The position numbers were made by a program, and so were the translations under genes. From positions 32,511 through 96,510 of the forward strand of contig SZPG01000001.1 in the NCBI GenBank assembly GCA_030263595.1: a stretch of DNA of 64,000 nucleotides. Reading direction: 5' to 3'. Positions 41,790-49,450 of this stretch are shown piece by piece. The notes under the pieces are model-generated. The model saw only the letters and a program-made list of their open reading frames with translations. It had not been told where the DNA came from and searched no databases. The first letter of the stretch is position 1. Every line of letters begins with the position of its first letter. This DNA comes from Chloroflexi bacterium CFX6 (GTDB lineage Bacteria; Chloroflexota; Anaerolineae; Anaerolineales; Villigracilaceae).

Positions 41790-42902
41790 TCAGTCGGCTT
41801 CTTCTTCGTAGTTAAATTCAACTTTGCTTTGGGTAACGATTTCATTCAAAATATCCCGCAGGTAGCCTTGTAAAGAGGCTTCCTTCAATCGCTCGCGCAG
41901 GATGGGCAGGTTTATTATTTCCTCAATGCAAGTCATATATCTTTCCACAATCGCTTTGACAGAGAAGCGTTTTTCTGCGCCCTCTTTGAGCCTCTGTCGT
42001 AGATTCTCAATATCTTCCTCCGACTTGATCACAAATGCGATGGGATACTTTTCAATCTTGTCAATATCCAACAAATACTTTTTGACGTCAATGGTCTCAG
42101 TGACTTGAAAGAACCTGCCCAGGGGACGCATCACGAAGTCTATGCCGCCGTCATTGGCGTTTGTCCGCCCTGTCTTGTAAAGTTTCAGATTTTCTTCTTG
42201 AATGTTCTCAGGGTCAAAACCGAAGTAAACTATTTGATCGTGGTAAAAGTATTTCAAGATGGCATAACTGACTATCTCAAAAATGCGCGCATCAACGTTG
42301 GGGGCGAGCAAATCCAGAATAAAGTTTTCCGCCTGTTGATCGTTCTCGTCAGCGACCTCTTTTAATCGCTCGGATGTTTCGATAAACCTTTTGAAGGCAT
42401 CCCGCTTTGTTGCAACATACCTGTCTATTATCGTGATCACAGATTTTGCGAGATTATATTTTCTCCGCCCAACAGCGACCTTGAGCAGGTTTTCGTTTAT
42501 CCAGTAGCGATTTGATCTCAAATTCCTCAGGATAGGAACGTACTCGACCTGCGGAAAATACTTTTTGAATTCTTCGTTCATGCGACTATTGAGCGCGTGG
42601 TTTTGCAACCTGCTCCCAAAAGGTAATTCACGCTGGCGCTGAAACAAGTTGGTAAATTTAGCCCCTTCGTAATTCGAGTAATCTTTACGCCCGCCAAAGC
42701 CGTTATTCAAATAATCTTCAACCAAGACGTAGACAGCATAGAGGTTTGCAAAGCTTCCTCTGGCCTTCGAGCCGCGTGTCGCCGATCTGGTTTTGATATT
42801 CAGATATTGGATCAAGGGGCTTATATCAAAGATAACATCAGCATCCTGTCCAAACTCGGCAATCAAACTCTCTTTTATCCGTGCAGTGAACTCATGTTCC
42901 AT
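41790..42902 (-). CDS. Type II restriction endonuclease (partner of a YhdJ-like methylase)
   Basis: 370 residues, lower G+C than neighbours. The C-terminal half has a PD-(D/E)XK-like pattern: NDGGIDFVMRPLGRFFQVTET followed by KYPIAFVIKS. The N-terminal part is helical and unfamiliar. It ends 21 bp from the ABC-F stop (convergent) and begins 2 bp after the methylase stop on the same strand. Linkage to the methylase is the main evidence for restriction; predicted site is the methylase's, likely ATGCAT. Confidence 0.75.
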   Translation of the reverse strand: MEHEFTARIKESLIAEFGQDADVIFDISPLIQYLNIKTRSATRGSKARGSFANLYAVYVLVEDYLNNGFGGRKDYSNYEGAKFTNLFQRQRELPFGSRLQNHALNSRMNEEFKKYFPQVEYVPILRNLRSNRYWINENLLKVAVGRRKYNLAKSVITIIDRYVATKRDAFKRFIETSERLKEVADENDQQAENFILDLLAPNVDARIFEIVSYAILKYFYHDQIVYFGFDPENIQEENLKLYKTGRTNANDGGIDFVMRPLGRFFQVTETIDVKKYLLDIDKIEKYPIAFVIKSEEDIENLRQRLKEGAEKRFSVKAIVERYMTCIEEIINLPILRERLKEASLQGYLRDILNEIVTQSKVEFNYEEEAD

Positions 42903-42904
42903 TG

Positions 42905-43762
42905 TTATTTGCGTTCAAATAAAGCATGTTGTTGGGGGGAGACTTGTTCGTAACTTTTAGGTTCCCGCTTCAGTTCCTCGCCCTTGTATTGTGAAAGGAT
43001 CTGCAAACGGCGAAGTCCAATTTTTACATATCCCTCCTCGATTTCAATGCCGATTGATTTCCGTCCTAATTGCTTGGAAACAAAGGATGTCGTGAATGTG
43101 CCTGAGAAGGGATCGAGAACCAAATCTCCAGGATTGGAGCTTGCGGTTATGATGCGCTCTAATAGCGCCACAGGTTTTTGAGTGGGATGATTTTCGTATT
43201 CTTCCATCCTGTAGCGCACTCTTGGAATTTCCCACACATTGCCCGGCACTTTTTTTGTGTTGTAGATCGTTGGGACAGCCTTACGGTAGTCCATCAATTT
43301 TCTCTGCGCGCCAGTTTTTGCGTCAACCAAAATGTCATCCGAGTTAAAGGTGTATTGATTTTTATCCTTTACGCAGAACAAAATCGGTTCATACAACGAG
43401 CCATAATACCGTTTCGCCTGCACGCCCGAACTGTCATAATACCAAACAATTCTCGACAAGATTTCCAACTTGCCGCGCAAATAAATGTCGAGATGAGGCA
43501 TGTTCTGAGTGGCAGCCATTAGATACAGGGAGCCTGTATCCTTCAACTTCTTTATACACAGGTCGAGCCACCGATAACACCACTCGAGATACTCTTTCTC
43601 AGAATTCCATTTATCCTTTCTGCCGTTGAATTTCTTTCCGATGTTATAGGGAGGATCTGCAAAAATGAGGTCAATCGAGTTATCCTGAATCTTGACAGAT
43701 AGGACCTCGAGCGCATCACCCCAAATAATTTTATGATTATCCTTTTCAAAGACTTGCATCAT
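42905..43762 (-). CDS. Adenine-specific DNA methyltransferase, YhdJ-like
   Basis: 285 residues, beta-group order: DLIFADPPYNIGKKFNG first, SAM motif LDPFSGTFTTSFV near the C-terminus. The central part closely follows E. coli YhdJ: RIVWYYDSSGVQAKRYYGS, YEPILFCVKDKNQYTFN, LVDAKTGAQRKLMDYRK, KVPGNVWEIPRVRYRMEEYENHPTQKP. YhdJ methylates adenine in ATGCAT, so the same site is inferred. The start overlaps the HicB-like gene by 17 bp; the next gene is the endonuclease. Confidence 0.9.
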   Translation of the reverse strand: MMQVFEKDNHKIIWGDALEVLSVKIQDNSIDLIFADPPYNIGKKFNGRKDKWNSEKEYLEWCYRWLDLCIKKLKDTGSLYLMAATQNMPHLDIYLRGKLEILSRIVWYYDSSGVQAKRYYGSLYEPILFCVKDKNQYTFNSDDILVDAKTGAQRKLMDYRKAVPTIYNTKKVPGNVWEIPRVRYRMEEYENHPTQKPVALLERIITASSNPGDLVLDPFSGTFTTSFVSKQLGRKSIGIEIEEGYVKIGLRRLQILSQYKGEELKREPKSYEQVSPQQHALFERK

Positions 43763-43961
43763 AATTAGCGCCCTTTGAGTCTCCGTCGAATTTCAGATGC
43801 GGAAGCCGCTCAAAAAATCGTTCCACCGCCTCAAGCAAATTAGAGCGGGCATCCTCGATGGTTTTGCCCTGGCTGACCACGTCCACTTCGGGACAGGTGG
43901 CGACATACCAGTCATCTTCCCGTTCGATAATCGCGGTAAGTTGTAAGGATTCATTGCTCAT
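43746..43961 (-). CDS. HicB-like small protein heading the restriction operon
   Basis: 71 residues of the HicB partial RNase-H fold: LTAIIEREDDWYVATCPEVDVVSQGKTIEDARSNLLEAVE. No C-terminal DNA-binding domain is present, and no HicA toxin gene is adjacent. Start 43961 is preceded by AGGAG and a TATAAT at 43986-43991. Its end overlaps the methylase start, so translation is coupled. It may be a stranded antitoxin or may act on the restriction genes. Confidence 0.8.
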   Translation of the reverse strand: MSNESLQLTAIIEREDDWYVATCPEVDVVSQGKTIEDARSNLLEAVERFFERLPHLKFDGDSKGANYDASL

Positions 43962-44034
43962 AAAATTACTCCTGTTTCTTTGGTAATTATACGCCAAACC
44001 TCCACTGAAATCGACGCGTCATCAGACCTGCAAA

Positions 44035-44108
44035 GTGCTATACTGAAAGCGAACTTCCGTTTCCCAAAGGAGGCACACATGTCCTGGAAGAACCAGTTGT
44101 GAAGTGAC
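44035..44108. repeat. Cassette 3 direct repeat, left copy (promoter, RBS and first codons)
   Basis: A 74-bp copy of 44712-44785, about 67 bases identical. It includes TGCTATACT, AAAGGAGG and ATG TCC TGG AAG AAC CAG TTG, then TGA where the full gene has CGA. So this copy is a seven-codon frame followed by a hairpin. Confidence 0.9.
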
Positions 44109-44117
44109 ATTAAACGC

Positions 44118-44145
44118 TGAAGGCTGGAAACACTCCCAGCCTTCA
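44118..44145 (+). terminator. Hairpin after the seven-codon frame
   Basis: TGAAGGCTGG pairs with CCAGCCTTCA (10 bp, 8-nt loop), followed by ATTTATTT on the plus strand. Confidence 0.6.
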
Positions 44146-44171
44146 ATTTATTTGGTTTGGTTCCAAAATGC

Positions 44172-44405
44172 TTATGTCGCTAAAGCCAGTTCTTTTATCA
44201 GTGACTGCGGCAAAGAGATTGGTGAAAAGTAACTGGCAGGGAAAAGATAATCCTCGCCTGACTCATCTATCACGCGGATCATTTTATGGCTTTCAGCTTC
44301 CTTATCGGGAAGTACCTGATAGATCTTGCGCGGTTCAAGCGAAGCTTGATAGCCTTCGTTGTTGATGCAAACCACAAATTGAGGTGTTCCTTTAGCAGTA
44401 GCCAT
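44172..44405 (-). CDS. Small unknown protein, second of a two-gene cassette
   Basis: 77 residues: a beta-rich start (GTPQFVVCINNEGYQASLEPRKIYQVLPD) and the end SYFSPISLPQSLIKELALAT. No family is named from sequence. It starts at or just after the stop of the upstream small gene (ATG 44405 with AGGA 9 nt upstream; ATG 44411 overlaps that stop). The two-gene layout resembles a toxin-antitoxin pair but no toxin motif is visible. Confidence 0.7.
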   Translation of the reverse strand: MATAKGTPQFVVCINNEGYQASLEPRKIYQVLPDKEAESHKMIRVIDESGEDYLFPASYFSPISLPQSLIKELALAT

Positions 44406-44407
44406 TC

Positions 44408-44650
44408 TCATTTTCCTAGAATACGCTTGACCTTGAAATCTTTCTTTCCGATTCCATGCGCTTCATACCAGTGAATCTCAGCAAAGACCGTTGTATCATC
44501 CGGCAGGCGGACAGTGGCAATGCCTTTCAGTTTTCTCCAGCGACCTTTGCCATACATCCTTTGCAGACGGTCGAGCTCACGAATCGAACGCCCGACTGCA
44601 ATGGTTTCAATGTCCGCGATTTCGCTGAGGATTTCGACTTCAGAGTCCAT
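44408..44650 (-). CDS. Small unknown protein, first of a two-gene cassette
   Basis: 80 residues, basic: EVEILSEIADIETIAVGRSI then MYGKGRWRKLKGIATVRLPD and HWYEAHGIGKKDFKVKRIL. Function unknown. A TATAAT lies near 44676 on the minus strand. Flanked with its partner by copies of the 5' end of the gene at 44756. Confidence 0.72.
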   Translation of the reverse strand: MDSEVEILSEIADIETIAVGRSIRELDRLQRMYGKGRWRKLKGIATVRLPDDTTVFAEIHWYEAHGIGKKDFKVKRILGK

Positions 44651-44711
44651 GATAAAGTTGGCGCTCCGACGCAATTATAAGCCAAATAATTCGCGCCATG
44701 TTCAACGCAAG

Positions 44712-44785
44712 GTGCTATACTGAAAGCGGACTTCCGTTTCCCAAAGGAGGCACACATGTCCTGGAAGAATCAACTGCGAAGCGAC
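44712..44785. repeat. Cassette 3 direct repeat, right copy (functional 5' end)
   Basis: Promoter (TGCTATACT), ribosome-binding site AAAGGAGG and first ten codons of the 44756 gene; offset 677 bp from the left copy. Confidence 0.9.
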
Positions 44786-45793
44786 TCGCTGCCGTGGTTG
44801 CTTGAGTCGGAGAATCCCGGCGTCCGTTATCTGGCAATGCGCGACCTGCTCGACCTTTCCCCTGGCGACAAAAAGTTGAAATCCACGCGCAAGTCCGCGC
44901 ACAAGGAGGGACCGATTGGGGTGATTCTCTCGCACATGGAGCAGGAAGGTTATTGGGTCAGGGTGGGACCGGGATACAACCCGAAGTACAGGTCAACAGT
45001 GTGGTCAATCATTCTGCTGGCGCAACTCGGCGCGGATGTTGATGAAGACAAACGTATCGCGCAAGCCTGCAACTATCTGCTCGATCACATGTGCGAAGGC
45101 GGTCAGTTCACGACGACGACCTCCGGCGCTCCCTCGGGGACTGTGGACTGCCTGCAAGGGAATCTGTTGTGGTCGTTGATGGAGTTGGATTTCGATGATT
45201 CGCGCATGGACAAAGCCTTCGAGTGGATGGCGCGCACAGTCACGGGAGAGGGCATCGCCCCGAAGGAAGACGGGGATGCGACAGTCCGTTATTACGCGTA
45301 CAAAAGCGGACCCGGCTTTGCCTGCGGTGTGAATAACAATCTTCCCTGCGCCTGGGGCGGAGTCAAAGTTTTGCTGGCGTTGAGTCAGGTTCCGGTTAAG
45401 AAAAGAACGCCGCTCATTAAGCGGGCGATCAAACAGGGTGTGGATTTCATCTTCGGCATCGAGCCGTCCACCGCAAATTATCCAACGCGTGACGGCGCGA
45501 AACCCAACCGCGCCTGGTGGAAGTTCGGCTTCCCCGTGTTCTACGTCACGGATCTGCTGCAACTGGCGGAGGCGACGATCCAATTGGGATACGGCAAAGA
45601 CAAACGCCTCGCGCCCACGCTCGACCTGATCCGCGAAAAACAAAACGAGCGCGGTCAATGGCTGATGGAATACGATTACATCGGCAAGACCTGGCTCGAT
45701 TTTGGCAAAAAGCGCGAACCGAATGAGTGGGTCACGCTGCGGGCGTTGAAGGCGCTGAAGAGGGCTAAAGACGCCTCTTCTGAAAAGACCTGA
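44756..45793 (+). CDS. Alpha/alpha-toroid protein (prenyltransferase/squalene-cyclase-like repeats)
   Basis: 345 residues. Repeated helical units with YWVRVGPGYNPKYRSTVWSIILLAQLGA, CNYLLDHMCEGGQF and YVTDLLQLAEATIQLGYGKD are typical of the six-hairpin toroid fold. Relatives are often labelled NifH or prenyltransferase by mistake; there is no DxDD cyclase motif and no nitrogenase motif. Activity is unknown. Strong AAAGGAGG site and an extended -10 TGCTATACT precede it; both are duplicated at 44035. Confidence 0.78.
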   Translation: MSWKNQLRSDSLPWLLESENPGVRYLAMRDLLDLSPGDKKLKSTRKSAHKEGPIGVILSHMEQEGYWVRVGPGYNPKYRSTVWSIILLAQLGADVDEDKRIAQACNYLLDHMCEGGQFTTTTSGAPSGTVDCLQGNLLWSLMELDFDDSRMDKAFEWMARTVTGEGIAPKEDGDATVRYYAYKSGPGFACGVNNNLPCAWGGVKVLLALSQVPVKKRTPLIKRAIKQGVDFIFGIEPSTANYPTRDGAKPNRAWWKFGFPVFYVTDLLQLAEATIQLGYGKDKRLAPTLDLIREKQNERGQWLMEYDYIGKTWLDFGKKREPNEWVTLRALKALKRAKDASSEKT

Positions 45794-45854
45794 TCGTATC
45801 CATTTCTTTATCCAACGCGCCGGGAAAAACTCTTCTCGACACATTCATTCCGTT

Positions 45855-48170
45855 CTACGCGCCATCGTCCTTCGGCGGCGCGGCGGGACCGTAATCCAAT
45901 ATCTGCCGCATCTGCGTCCCTCCCTCCGGCGGACCGACGATCCCCTTATCTTCCATCACATCCACAAGCCGCGCGGCGCGCGTGTACCCGATGCGTAATC
46001 GCCTCTGCAACATGGAGACAGAGGCGCGTCCCTCCTTGCGAACGAGGTCAACCGCTTCGGCGAGCAGCGGATCGGCGTTGGCGTCTTCCGCCGCCACGTC
46101 GTCGAACATGGCGGTTTGTTTGAGCGGCGCGTCAGACCTGGGAATGTCTGCGGGCATGGCCGGCGCGGCATAGGGGCTCGCGCCTCCCAATTGGGCGCGC
46201 CAGAAATCCACCAGGTTCGTAATCTCACGATCCGAGACGAACACACCCTGCAGGCGGACCGGGGCGGGCGCGTCCGGCGCCTGGAAGAGCATGTCGCCGC
46301 GCCCCAGCAATCGCTCCGCGCCGGGCTGGTCGAGGATGACGCGGCTGTCGGTGTTGGAGGCAACCGCAAAGGCGATGCGAGCCGGGAAGTTCGCCTTGAT
46401 GAGTCCCGTCACCACGTCCACGGACGGGCGCTGGGTGGCGAGGATCATGTGGATGCCGGTGGCGCGCGCCAGCTGCGCGAGACGCGTGATGGTCTGCTCT
46501 GTGTCGGTCGGCGAGATCATCATCAGGTCCGCCAGTTCGTCAATGACGACGATCAGCAGCGGAAGCCGCTTTTGTCCCTGCAGTTTCATGCGGGCGTTGT
46601 ATTCCGTGATGTTGCGCGCGCCGATCTGCGAGAACATGTGATACCGCCTGTCCATTTCGCGGGTCATCCATTGCAATGCGCCGATCACGCGCTCCACCTC
46701 CACGACCACCGGCGAAAGCAGGTGCGGGATGCCGTTGTAACCGGTCAACTCCACGCGTTTGGGGTCCACGAGGATCAACTTCAATTCGTCGGGCGTGTTA
46801 TGCAAAAGCAGGCACGTGAGGATCGAGTTCACACAGACCGATTTGCCGGAACCTGTGGTGCCGGCGATCAACAGGTGAGGCATGTTTTCCAGCGTCGTGC
46901 TGACCGGGTGTCCCGTCACGTCCCTGCCGAGGGCGAACTTCAGCGGGTTCGCGTTGCGCTGGAACGGTTCGCTCTCGACGATATCGCGCAAAGCGACGAG
47001 CGTCATTTCGTCGTTCGGCACCTCGATGCCCACGTAACTGTGACCCGGCACCGGCGCCTGGATGCGGATGCGCGGCGCGGCGAGCGCGAGGGCAAGATCG
47101 TCCGCCAGCGAGGCGATCTTGTTGACGCGCACCTTCATGCGCCCGCTTCGAGTCTCGACGAAAAGCGGCTCCACCCCGAATTGCGTGATCGCCGGTCCGC
47201 GATTGATCTCCACCACCTGCACCGGCGCGCCGAAGGACGCCAGCGTCTCCTGGATCAATCGGGCGCGCTGCTGGATGAACTCCTCGTTGACCTCCGGCGC
47301 GGAACCCGATTCAAGGATGTTCTTCACCTCCGGCAACTGCCATTGAATGACCGCCTCCGCCGGTTTCACGGTTCGGACCGGCGCGCCCAGTGCGGGAGGT
47401 TCGTGGACGACGGGTTCGGGACGGTTCAGAGGCGTAAACCCGTTCGAGGCGACCTGCGCGGCTTCAGCCGATGCCGGGGCTTCCGTTTTGGCGAGGCGTC
47501 GAGCGAGTTCCTCCCTCAGGCGCGCGTACACAGGACCGACCCACTTGAACATTTCCTGTATTTCGATGTCGAAGGTCATGGTCGCGGCGATCAAGAACCA
47601 CGCCAGCAGGGAAACGATCGCGCCGCCCCTGCCGAAATACTCGAACAAAAATTTCTGGAACGCGCTTCCGATGAAACCGCCGCCCGCCCCGTCCATCGCG
47701 GCCTGATCCGCCAGTTCGGGCGCGGCGATGATCGTGTGCATGGTTGCCAACAGCCACAGAAACAGGAGAATGATCCCGGTGGCGCGTTCCAACGTGAGCG
47801 GGGGAAGTTTCTCGATGCGGCGCAGGATGAGCCAGACGCCCATCACGATCAAACCGATCGGCAGGATGTAGATGCCCCAGCCGAAGGCGCGGCTCAACAT
47901 GCCGATCAGGCTCTCAGTGACGGCGCTTCGCTGCGCCGAGAAAAGGATGAGGACCGTCAACACGCCTACCACAGCCATCACCGCGCCGATCACGTCCAGT
48001 TTGCGTTCGTCGGAAAGCGAATCCCAAAAGGAAAGAGAAGCAGGTTCCGGCGTAGTGTGAGGCGAGGTCCTTCTCCGTTTTGGGGAAGACCCATCCCGGC
48101 CGGGCGTCGTTCCCTTTGCTCTCGATCCGGCTTTGGTCTTGTTCGGGGAAAACGGTGTCTTGAGCGGCAT
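45855..48170 (-). CDS. ftsK: DNA translocase FtsK/SpoIIIE
   Basis: 771 residues: a basic start, four spans (about 60-200), then the motor with GTTGSGKSVCVNSIL (Walker A), LLIVVIDELADLMM (Walker B) and a C-terminal winged-helix gamma domain (VRKEGRASVSMLQRRLRIGYTRAARLVDVMEDKGIV) that reads polar KOPS-type sites. It pumps chromosomal DNA through the division septum. ATG 48170 is chosen; a TATACT with TG one base before it stands 9 nt upstream, so the leader is almost absent. Confidence 0.95.
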   Translation of the reverse strand: MPLKTPFSPNKTKAGSRAKGTTPGRDGSSPKRRRTSPHTTPEPASLSFWDSLSDERKLDVIGAVMAVVGVLTVLILFSAQRSAVTESLIGMLSRAFGWGIYILPIGLIVMGVWLILRRIEKLPPLTLERATGIILLFLWLLATMHTIIAAPELADQAAMDGAGGGFIGSAFQKFLFEYFGRGGAIVSLLAWFLIAATMTFDIEIQEMFKWVGPVYARLREELARRLAKTEAPASAEAAQVASNGFTPLNRPEPVVHEPPALGAPVRTVKPAEAVIQWQLPEVKNILESGSAPEVNEEFIQQRARLIQETLASFGAPVQVVEINRGPAITQFGVEPLFVETRSGRMKVRVNKIASLADDLALALAAPRIRIQAPVPGHSYVGIEVPNDEMTLVALRDIVESEPFQRNANPLKFALGRDVTGHPVSTTLENMPHLLIAGTTGSGKSVCVNSILTCLLLHNTPDELKLILVDPKRVELTGYNGIPHLLSPVVVEVERVIGALQWMTREMDRRYHMFSQIGARNITEYNARMKLQGQKRLPLLIVVIDELADLMMISPTDTEQTITRLAQLARATGIHMILATQRPSVDVVTGLIKANFPARIAFAVASNTDSRVILDQPGAERLLGRGDMLFQAPDAPAPVRLQGVFVSDREITNLVDFWRAQLGGASPYAAPAMPADIPRSDAPLKQTAMFDDVAAEDANADPLLAEAVDLVRKEGRASVSMLQRRLRIGYTRAARLVDVMEDKGIVGPPEGGTQMRQILDYGPAAPPKDDGA

Positions 48171-48213
48171 GTTTCCCGGAGTATAGCACAAATGGTCTGG
48201 TTTTCATTTGGGG

Positions 48214-48293
48214 TAAAATTGCGTCACTGACGTAATGCGCCGTCCCGAAGGTTTGGGCGAACGATAAAGCCGAACTACGCTACCTTCGGGACG
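48214..48293 (+). promoter_or_regulatory. Promoter and leader hairpin of rnz
   Basis: TAAAAT at 48214-48219; CGTCCCGAAGGT (48241-48252) pairs with ACCTTCGGGACG (48282-48293). The stem sequence is shared with the GH4 leader at 31264, but here no T run follows. Confidence 0.5.
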
Positions 48294-48320
48294 TTGTGCG
48301 TAAACGATAAGGATCCTCCA

Positions 48321-49241
48321 TTGTTCGAAATACTATTTCTCGGCACTTCCGCATCCGCCCCCTCGGCAAAGCGCGGGCTTTCCGCGCAGATCGTCAAACA
48401 CGACGAGCATCGTTTTCTGGTGGATTGCGGCGAAGGCACGCAACGACAGATCTTGCAATCCGGCGCGGGGTTCAAGAACCTGACGAAGATCCTGCTCACG
48501 CACGGACATCTCGATCACATTCTGGGGCTGGGCGGTTTGCTCAGCACGTTCCTGCGCTGGGAGGCGATTGACGAACTCGACATCTTCGGCGGGCGCGCCA
48601 CGCTCGACCGCGTCCACGCGCTGGTCTACGACGTGGTCCTGCGCGGCAACCAGCCTCCCATGCCTTTGCGTATGCACGAGATCAAACCCGGCGCGTTCTT
48701 CGAGGCGGACGATTTCACCGTCGCCGCCTTCCCGGTCTCGCATCGCGGACCGGATTGCCTGGGATACGTCTTCGAGGGGAAGGCGCGCCGCCCGTTCCTC
48801 CCCGAAAAAGCGGATGCGCTCGGAGTCCCGTTCGGACCGGAACGCCGCGAACTGGTCGAGGGCAAAAGCATCACCCTGCCCGACGGTAAACGCGTCACGC
48901 CTGACGATGTGCTGGGTCCGCTGACGAAGGGCGCGAAACTCGTCCTGGTCGGCGACGCGGGGCGGACGGACAACCTGCTCGAGGTCGCGAAGGACGCGGA
49001 CGCGCTGGTGATCGAGTCAACTTATCTGGAGGAAGAGGCGGAGATGGCGAGTCAGTTTTCCCACATGACCGCGCGTCGAGCCGCGGAGTTTGCCGCCCAG
49101 GCGGGAATCAAAAAGTTGATCCTGACCCACATCTCGCGCAGGTATCGCGCCAGGGACGTGTTGAAGGAAGCCAAAGCCGTTTTTCCGAATTCGGTCGTGG
49201 CGCGGGATTTCGACGTGTTTCAGGTCAAGCGCGAGGGATGA
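48321..49241 (+). CDS. rnz: Ribonuclease Z (tRNA 3' endonuclease)
   Basis: 306 residues, metallo-beta-lactamase fold: FLGTSASAPSAKRG, LVDCGEGTQRQIL, THGHLDHILGLGGLL (metal site), FPVSHRGPDCLGYVFE, LVGDAGRTDNLLEVA, IESTYLEEEAEMASQFSHMTA and ILTHISRRY. It removes tRNA 3' trailers. A TTG at 48321 gives the family start; AAGGATCC lies upstream. An in-frame GTG at 48294 would add nine residues. tRNA-Arg here lacks an encoded CCA, consistent with a need for this enzyme. Confidence 0.92.
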   Translation: MFEILFLGTSASAPSAKRGLSAQIVKHDEHRFLVDCGEGTQRQILQSGAGFKNLTKILLTHGHLDHILGLGGLLSTFLRWEAIDELDIFGGRATLDRVHALVYDVVLRGNQPPMPLRMHEIKPGAFFEADDFTVAAFPVSHRGPDCLGYVFEGKARRPFLPEKADALGVPFGPERRELVEGKSITLPDGKRVTPDDVLGPLTKGAKLVLVGDAGRTDNLLEVAKDADALVIESTYLEEEAEMASQFSHMTARRAAEFAAQAGIKKLILTHISRRYRARDVLKEAKAVFPNSVVARDFDVFQVKREG

Positions 49242-49248
49242 TGGACAT

Positions 49249-49450
49249 GTCATTGCGAGCGAAGCGAAGCAATCTCCCATCCTCGGGACACAACCTGTCG
49301 TGAGGAGATTGCTTCGCTCGGTCTCGATACGGCGGAAGAACACTGCCTACTCGACCAGCGCTCGCAATGACATCACATCGAATCGCTCGGTCTCGATACG
49401 GCAGAAGAACGCTGCCTACTCGACCAGCGCTCGCAATGACATCACATCGA
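49249..49450. repeat. REP-like element, copy 5, with a 69-bp tandem duplication
   Basis: GTCATTGCGAGC begins 7 bp after the rnz stop. Positions 49313-49381 and 49382-49450 are near-identical 69-bp units (TCGGTCTCGATACGGC...CGCAATGACATCACATCGAA). The last unit overlaps the stop and final codons (SDSM) of the phosphofructokinase gene. Confidence 0.85.

Noticed and set aside
41790..43961. Restriction island as a duplicated-end cassette
   Set aside because: No copy of the ABC-F gene end was found at the other border; the left copy at 44035 belongs to the two-small-gene cassette.
44756..45793. NifH or a prenyltransferase
   Set aside because: No P-loop and no DxDD or DDxxD motif; only the toroid fold is supported.
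46116..48230. 704-residue plus-strand frame opposite ftsK
   Set aside because: Arg/His/Gln-rich shadow of the ftsK codons; no domain.
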